Source: Syntrophaceae bacterium UBA5744
Lineage (GTDB): Bacteria; Desulfobacterota; Syntrophia; Syntrophales; UBA2192
DNA length: 17,344 nt
Assembly: GCA_002419215.1 (NCBI GenBank)
Contig: DIFQ01000047.1
Coordinates: 1 to 17,344, forward strand
Direction of reading: 5' to 3'
Shown piece by piece: positions 13,937-17,344 of this stretch. Below the pieces are notes generated by a model. It searched no databases. It saw only the letters and a program-made list of their open reading frames with translations, and was not told where the DNA came from. The position numbers and the translations under genes are program-made. Positions within the stretch are counted from its first letter, which is position 1. The number at the start of each line of letters is the position of its first letter.

Positions 13937-14001
13937 GCGGGCATAGCGCACGAGGCATCGCGCCCGGCACAAGAAAAAGAACCCGGCTCCGAAAAGAAGC
14001 T

Positions 14002-16413
14002 ATGTACGTCGAAGTAGCCATCAACATCCCCTCCAACCGGACCTTCACCTACTCCGTGCCGGACGAGTCTCGTGCGGACGTCGCACCGGGCAAACGCGTT
14101 CTGGTCCCGTTCGGAAAGCGCTCGCTCACGGGGTATATCCTCGCCGTCCGGCGCTCTACCGACCGGAAGGACACGCGTGAGATCGTCCGGGTGCTCGACC
14201 GCGAGCCGCTCTTTCACGAGGAGGATCTGCGTTTCTACCGCTGGGCCGCGGACTATTACTTCACACCCCTCGGCAGGGCCCTCGGCGAGATCCTCCCCGG
14301 GGGCATCGACATCGAAAGCCTGCTGTGGGCCGTAAAGCGCGGCGACGCGGGCGATCTCACTCCCCTGCAGAAAAGCATCGTCGACTCGCTGGGACGCCGT
14401 TCATCGGGGATGCCCCTGCGCAGCCTCGAGAAAGAGCTGGGGAAAAAGACGCTCCTGAACGAGTTGCGCAAGCTGGAGAAAAGGGGAATCCTCTCCCTGG
14501 AGGAGCGGATGAGGAAACCCGCCGTGAAGGGCAGGACGGAAAAGATCGCAACCCTCCGGGAAGCCCCGGCAGACCCGGTGAAGCTCACGGATCGTCAGAG
14601 GCTGGCCCTCATGGCCATCGAGGCAAGAGGGGGCAGGGCCCGCGTTGCCGAACTGGGGGAAATCCGCGACCCCCTCCCCACCCTGAGGGCCCTGGAAAAA
14701 AAAGGCTTCGTCACCCTCGGTGAGGAAGAAACCCTGAGAAGCCCCGAAAACCCGGGGGAGATCGGCCGGGCATACAGCCCCTTGAAACTCAACGCCGAGC
14801 AGGAAGCCGCCCTCGGGACCATTCTGAACGGCATCTCCTCGGGCGCCTTTTCACCCCTGCTGCTTCACGGGGTTACCGGAAGCGGGAAGACGGAGGTCTA
14901 CATCCGCGCCATCACCGAAGCTCTCCGCCAGGGGGGGCGCGCCATCTATCTCGTCCCGGAGATCGCCCTGACGCCCCAACTCATCGACCGGATGGAAAGC
15001 CGCTTTGCGGCAGGCGAGATCGCCGTCCTGCACAGCGGGATCGGCCCGGCGGTGCGCTACGATCAATGGCGAAAAATCCAACGGGGTGAAGCGAAGATCG
15101 TCGTGGGGGCCCGGTCGGCCATCTTTGCGCCCGCAGGCAATCTGCGGCTCATCATCGTCGACGAGGAGCACGACGCCTCCTACAAGCAGGACGAGCGCAT
15201 GCCCTACAACGCCAGGGACCTTGCGGTCGTGCGGGCCAAACAGCAGGGGGCGGCCGTCATCCTGGGGTCTGCAACCCCGGGGCTGCAGACCTTCCACAAC
15301 ACGAGGGAAAAGGAATATGTCTACCTCGAGCTGACCCGGCGTGTCGAGCAGAGGGAGCTTCCGCACGTCGAGATCGTCGACATGAAAAACGAACGGGACC
15401 CCAACGGCAGGATCCGCTCTCTTTCGCGCCTGCTCGTCGAACAGGTCGGCCGCACGCTGGAAGCGAAAAAACAGTCCCTGCTCTTTTTGAACCGCCGGGG
15501 GTTCAACACCTATCACTACTGCGGCGACTGCGCCCATGTCTTCCGCTGCCTGAACTGTGCCGTTTCGCTCACGCATCACCTGAGCGAGGGGGCCCTGCGG
15601 TGCCACTATTGCGATTTCTCGATCAAGGCCCCGCCGGTGTGCCCGGAGTGCGGCGGGGTCCGCATCCTGAGCTACGGCCTGGGGACGGAGCGGCTCACGG
15701 CGGAAATCGAGGACCTCTTCCCGCAGGCGCGGGTTGCCCGGATGGACAGCGACACCACTTCGTCCCGCGGCAGCCACGGTCGCATCCTGCAGGCCCTCGG
15801 CCGCGGCGAGATCGACATCCTCGTCGGCACCCAGATGATTACCAAGGGACACGATTTCCCGGGCGTGACCCTTGTCGGAGTCATCTCCGCCGACACGACA
15901 CTCAACATGCCGGACTTCAGGGCAGCCGAGCGGACGTTCCAGCTGCTCACCCAGGTCTCGGGGCGGGGCGGCAGGGGAGAGTCCCCCGGTGCGGTCGTCA
16001 TCCAGACGCTCAACCCCGGCCACTATGCCATCCAGCGCACCCGCACCCACGACTTCGCCGGTTTCTACGGGGACGAAATCGCACTGCGCAGGGATCTGGG
16101 GTACCCGCCCTTCTCACGGATGATCAACCTCATCGTCTCGGGAACGGGAAAAGAGCAGGTGGAAAAGGGGGCGGGGAGACTGGGGCAGAGGGCCGCCCGG
16201 CTCGCCGCCGGGGACGACTTCAAGGGACGATTGACCGTCATCGGCCCCATGGAGGCGCCCCTGGGCAAGGTGAGGGGCCGGTACCGCAGGCAGCTGCTCG
16301 TGAGGGGAAAGCAGGTGCGCCCGCTGCATGCCTTTGTCCGGCAGCTCGTCGAGGGGGACGACCTTGCGGGCTGCGAGATCCGCGTCGATGTGGACCCCAT
16401 GAATTTCATGTGA
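14002..16413 (+). CDS. priA: Primosomal protein N', replication restart helicase PriA
   Basis: PriA recognises stalled replication forks and reloads the replicative helicase. The 803-aa protein starts with the 3'-DNA-binding domain (MYVEVAINIPSNRTFTYSVP). It continues with a Walker A GVTGSGKT (290-297, Lys296), the DEEH box (387-390), and two zinc-binding groups with eight Cys (507, 510, 516, 519, 534, 537, 547, 550). Helicase motifs GTQMITKGHDFPGVTLVGVI and QVSGRGGRGESPG follow. Length is close to B. subtilis PriA (805 aa) and longer than E. coli (732). The start at 14002 has only a weak AAAAGAAG upstream but fits the family N-terminus exactly. fmt follows after 147 nt. Confidence 0.97.
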   Translation: MYVEVAINIPSNRTFTYSVPDESRADVAPGKRVLVPFGKRSLTGYILAVRRSTDRKDTREIVRVLDREPLFHEEDLRFYRWAADYYFTPLGRALGEILPGGIDIESLLWAVKRGDAGDLTPLQKSIVDSLGRRSSGMPLRSLEKELGKKTLLNELRKLEKRGILSLEERMRKPAVKGRTEKIATLREAPADPVKLTDRQRLALMAIEARGGRARVAELGEIRDPLPTLRALEKKGFVTLGEEETLRSPENPGEIGRAYSPLKLNAEQEAALGTILNGISSGAFSPLLLHGVTGSGKTEVYIRAITEALRQGGRAIYLVPEIALTPQLIDRMESRFAAGEIAVLHSGIGPAVRYDQWRKIQRGEAKIVVGARSAIFAPAGNLRLIIVDEEHDASYKQDERMPYNARDLAVVRAKQQGAAVILGSATPGLQTFHNTREKEYVYLELTRRVEQRELPHVEIVDMKNERDPNGRIRSLSRLLVEQVGRTLEAKKQSLLFLNRRGFNTYHYCGDCAHVFRCLNCAVSLTHHLSEGALRCHYCDFSIKAPPVCPECGGVRILSYGLGTERLTAEIEDLFPQARVARMDSDTTSSRGSHGRILQALGRGEIDILVGTQMITKGHDFPGVTLVGVISADTTLNMPDFRAAERTFQLLTQVSGRGGRGESPGAVVIQTLNPGHYAIQRTRTHDFAGFYGDEIALRRDLGYPPFSRMINLIVSGTGKEQVEKGAGRLGQRAARLAAGDDFKGRLTVIGPMEAPLGKVRGRYRRQLLVRGKQVRPLHAFVRQLVEGDDLAGCEIRVDVDPMNFM

Positions 16414-16416
16414 TAT

Positions 16417-16431
16417 GCTGCCTGCGGCAGC
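16417..16431 (+). terminator. Possible hairpin terminator after priA
   Basis: GCTGCC-TGC-GGCAGC forms a perfect 6-bp stem 3 nt after the priA stop (extendable by a T-A pair). The downstream sequence GTGTTTGAG is only slightly T-rich, so termination strength is doubtful. Palindrome copy E begins directly after it. Confidence 0.3.
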
Positions 16432-16432
16432 A

Positions 16433-16515
16433 GTGTTTGAGTGTCTAAGTGCTTGAGTGACAAAGTGATAGTATACAAACAACTCTTCACTCAGACACGT
16501 CATCACTTCTTCCAC
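16433..16515. repeat. Octamer palindrome, copy E (AGTG type)
   Basis: Left arm 16433-16471 has GAGTGTCT, AAGTGCTT, GAGTGACA, AAGTGATA; right arm 16485-16515 is the complementary pattern (CACTCAGA, CACGTCAT, CACTTC). It pairs less well than the other copies but shares GAGTGTCTAAGTG with copy B (there on the opposite strand). It fills most of the priA-fmt gap. Confidence 0.75.
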
Positions 16516-16560
16516 ACCGTCATCGAAGGCCGGCAATTAGCAAAAATCCCGAGGTGAGAC

Positions 16561-17344
16561 ATGGGCTCAGACAAGCCCCGCATCCTTTTCATGGGCACCC
16601 CCGAATTCGCGGTCCCGTCCCTGGAACTTCTTGTCGAAAAGGCCTGGCCCGTTATCGGCGTCGTCACCCAGCCCGACCGGCCCAAGGGAAGGGGACAGCG
16701 CCTCGTCGCCTCGCCGGTGAAGGAGGCGGCCGGGCGGCACGGGTTGACGGTTCATCAACCCGAAAAGGTCCGGGCCCCCGAGTTCCTGGAAACCTTCCGC
16801 GGGCTCGCCCCCGACATGGTGGTTCTCGTCGCCTTCGGCCAGATCCTGCCGAAGGAGATCATCGACGGGCCTCCCCTGGGTTGCGTCAACGTCCACCCCT
16901 CGCTGCTGCCGAAGTACAGGGGCGCGGCGCCCATGAACTGGGCGCTCATCCGGGGCGAGGCGAAGACAGGCATCTCCATCATGCGGATGGACGAAGGCGT
17001 CGACTCGGGCGACATCCTGTTCCAGGAGGAAACCCCCATCGAACGGGGCGAGACCTACGACCGGCTCCATGACCGCCTTGCAGTCCTGGGTGCGCATTGC
17101 CTGCTCCGCACGATCGAGGGGCTGGTTGCGGGAACCGTTCAAAGGACACCCCAGGACCACTCGCGGGCAACCCTTGCGCCCCGCCTGAAGAAGGACGACG
17201 GCCTGATCCGCTGGGAAACCCCCGCACTCGATATCGCTCATTTCGTGGCCGGGTTCTCGTCCGTGCCCGGCGCATACACGCACCTGGACGGAAAGGTGCT
17301 CAAGGTCTTCGCGGCCGAGGCCGAGGACGCCGCCCCGGGCTGCG
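16561..17344 (+). CDS. fmt: Methionyl-tRNA formyltransferase (3' end beyond window)
   Basis: Fmt formylates initiator Met-tRNA using 10-formyl-THF. The visible 261 codons cover the formyltransferase domain and the start of the C-terminal domain. MGTPEFAVPSL (11-21), TQPDRPKGRG (36-45) and HPSLLPKYRGAAPMNWALIRG (from 112) are typical. The catalytic Asn110, His112 and Asp148 (DEGVDSGDI) correspond to Asn106, His108 and Asp144 of E. coli. The ATG has GAGG 6 nt upstream. In many bacteria def (peptide deformylase) sits between priA and fmt; here the gap holds only a hairpin and palindrome E. Confidence 0.97.
   Translation, partial: MGSDKPRILFMGTPEFAVPSLELLVEKAWPVIGVVTQPDRPKGRGQRLVASPVKEAAGRHGLTVHQPEKVRAPEFLETFRGLAPDMVVLVAFGQILPKEIIDGPPLGCVNVHPSLLPKYRGAAPMNWALIRGEAKTGISIMRMDEGVDSGDILFQEETPIERGETYDRLHDRLAVLGAHCLLRTIEGLVAGTVQRTPQDHSRATLAPRLKKDDGLIRWETPALDIAHFVAGFSSVPGAYTHLDGKVLKVFAAEAEDAAPGC

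Larger units (their letters stand above)
13667..14001 (+). other. dksA-priA intergenic region
   Basis: This 335-nt stretch holds the promoter above and octamer palindrome D. The reading frame of priA stays open back to 13771, but that extension is Arg-rich, unlike PriA, and runs straight through the palindrome, so I treat it as non-coding. No clear terminator for dksA is seen; the segment 13690-13740 is C-rich and unstructured. Confidence 0.6.

Noticed and set aside
13771..14001. 77-residue N-terminal extension of PriA
   Set aside because: It is Arg-rich, reads through a palindromic repeat, begins at the -10 of a likely promoter, and PriA family proteins start at MYVEVAINIP.

Overview
The window is GC-rich and densely coded. 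It looks like chromosome of an anaerobic Gram-negative bacterium, most likely Desulfobacterota (deltaproteobacterial, perhaps near Syntrophales). The reasons are an ADP-heptose enzyme of LPS synthesis, bacterial PriA, Fmt, RsfS and DksA, and a sulfide-using (His-type) Thi4 that suits an anaerobe. The phylum assignment is inference. No transposase, phage, CRISPR, rRNA or tRNA gene was found.

Region 1 (1-4132, minus strand) is a thiamine operon. A TPP riboswitch with its own intrinsic terminator is followed by a thiD-thiN fusion, thi4, thiC and a SAM methyltransferase that runs off the window. ThiC makes HMP-P, Thi4 makes the thiazole, the ThiD domain phosphorylates HMP-P and the ThiN domain joins the halves. 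Thi4 plus ThiDN is the archaeal-style set, here under a bacterial riboswitch. A 7-nt complement between the aptamer's P1 3' strand and the terminator loop suggests how the switch works.

Region 2 (4231-7356, plus) holds an MFS transporter and two different metallo-beta-lactamase-fold hydrolases, the first behind a near-consensus sigma70 promoter. Region 3 (7442-11208, minus) runs from a TIM-barrel sugar isomerase-like protein through a DppB/DppC-type permease pair (no ATPase or binding protein in view) and a 60-aa unknown protein to TatD. Region 4 (11264-17344, plus) is housekeeping: rsfS, comF, stand-alone rfaE2, dksA, priA and fmt (cut by the window end).

The least explained feature is a set of five intergenic imperfect palindromes of 80-110 bp (2492-2602, 7359-7439, 11415-11506, 13851-13936, 16433-16515). 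Each arm is a run of degenerate octamers with a constant half and a variable half: GAAG+4 in three copies and (G/A)AGTG+3 in two. Copies differ in sequence but keep the 8-nt register and the hairpin layout, with the purine-rich arm always 5'. I cannot assign them to a named repeat family.
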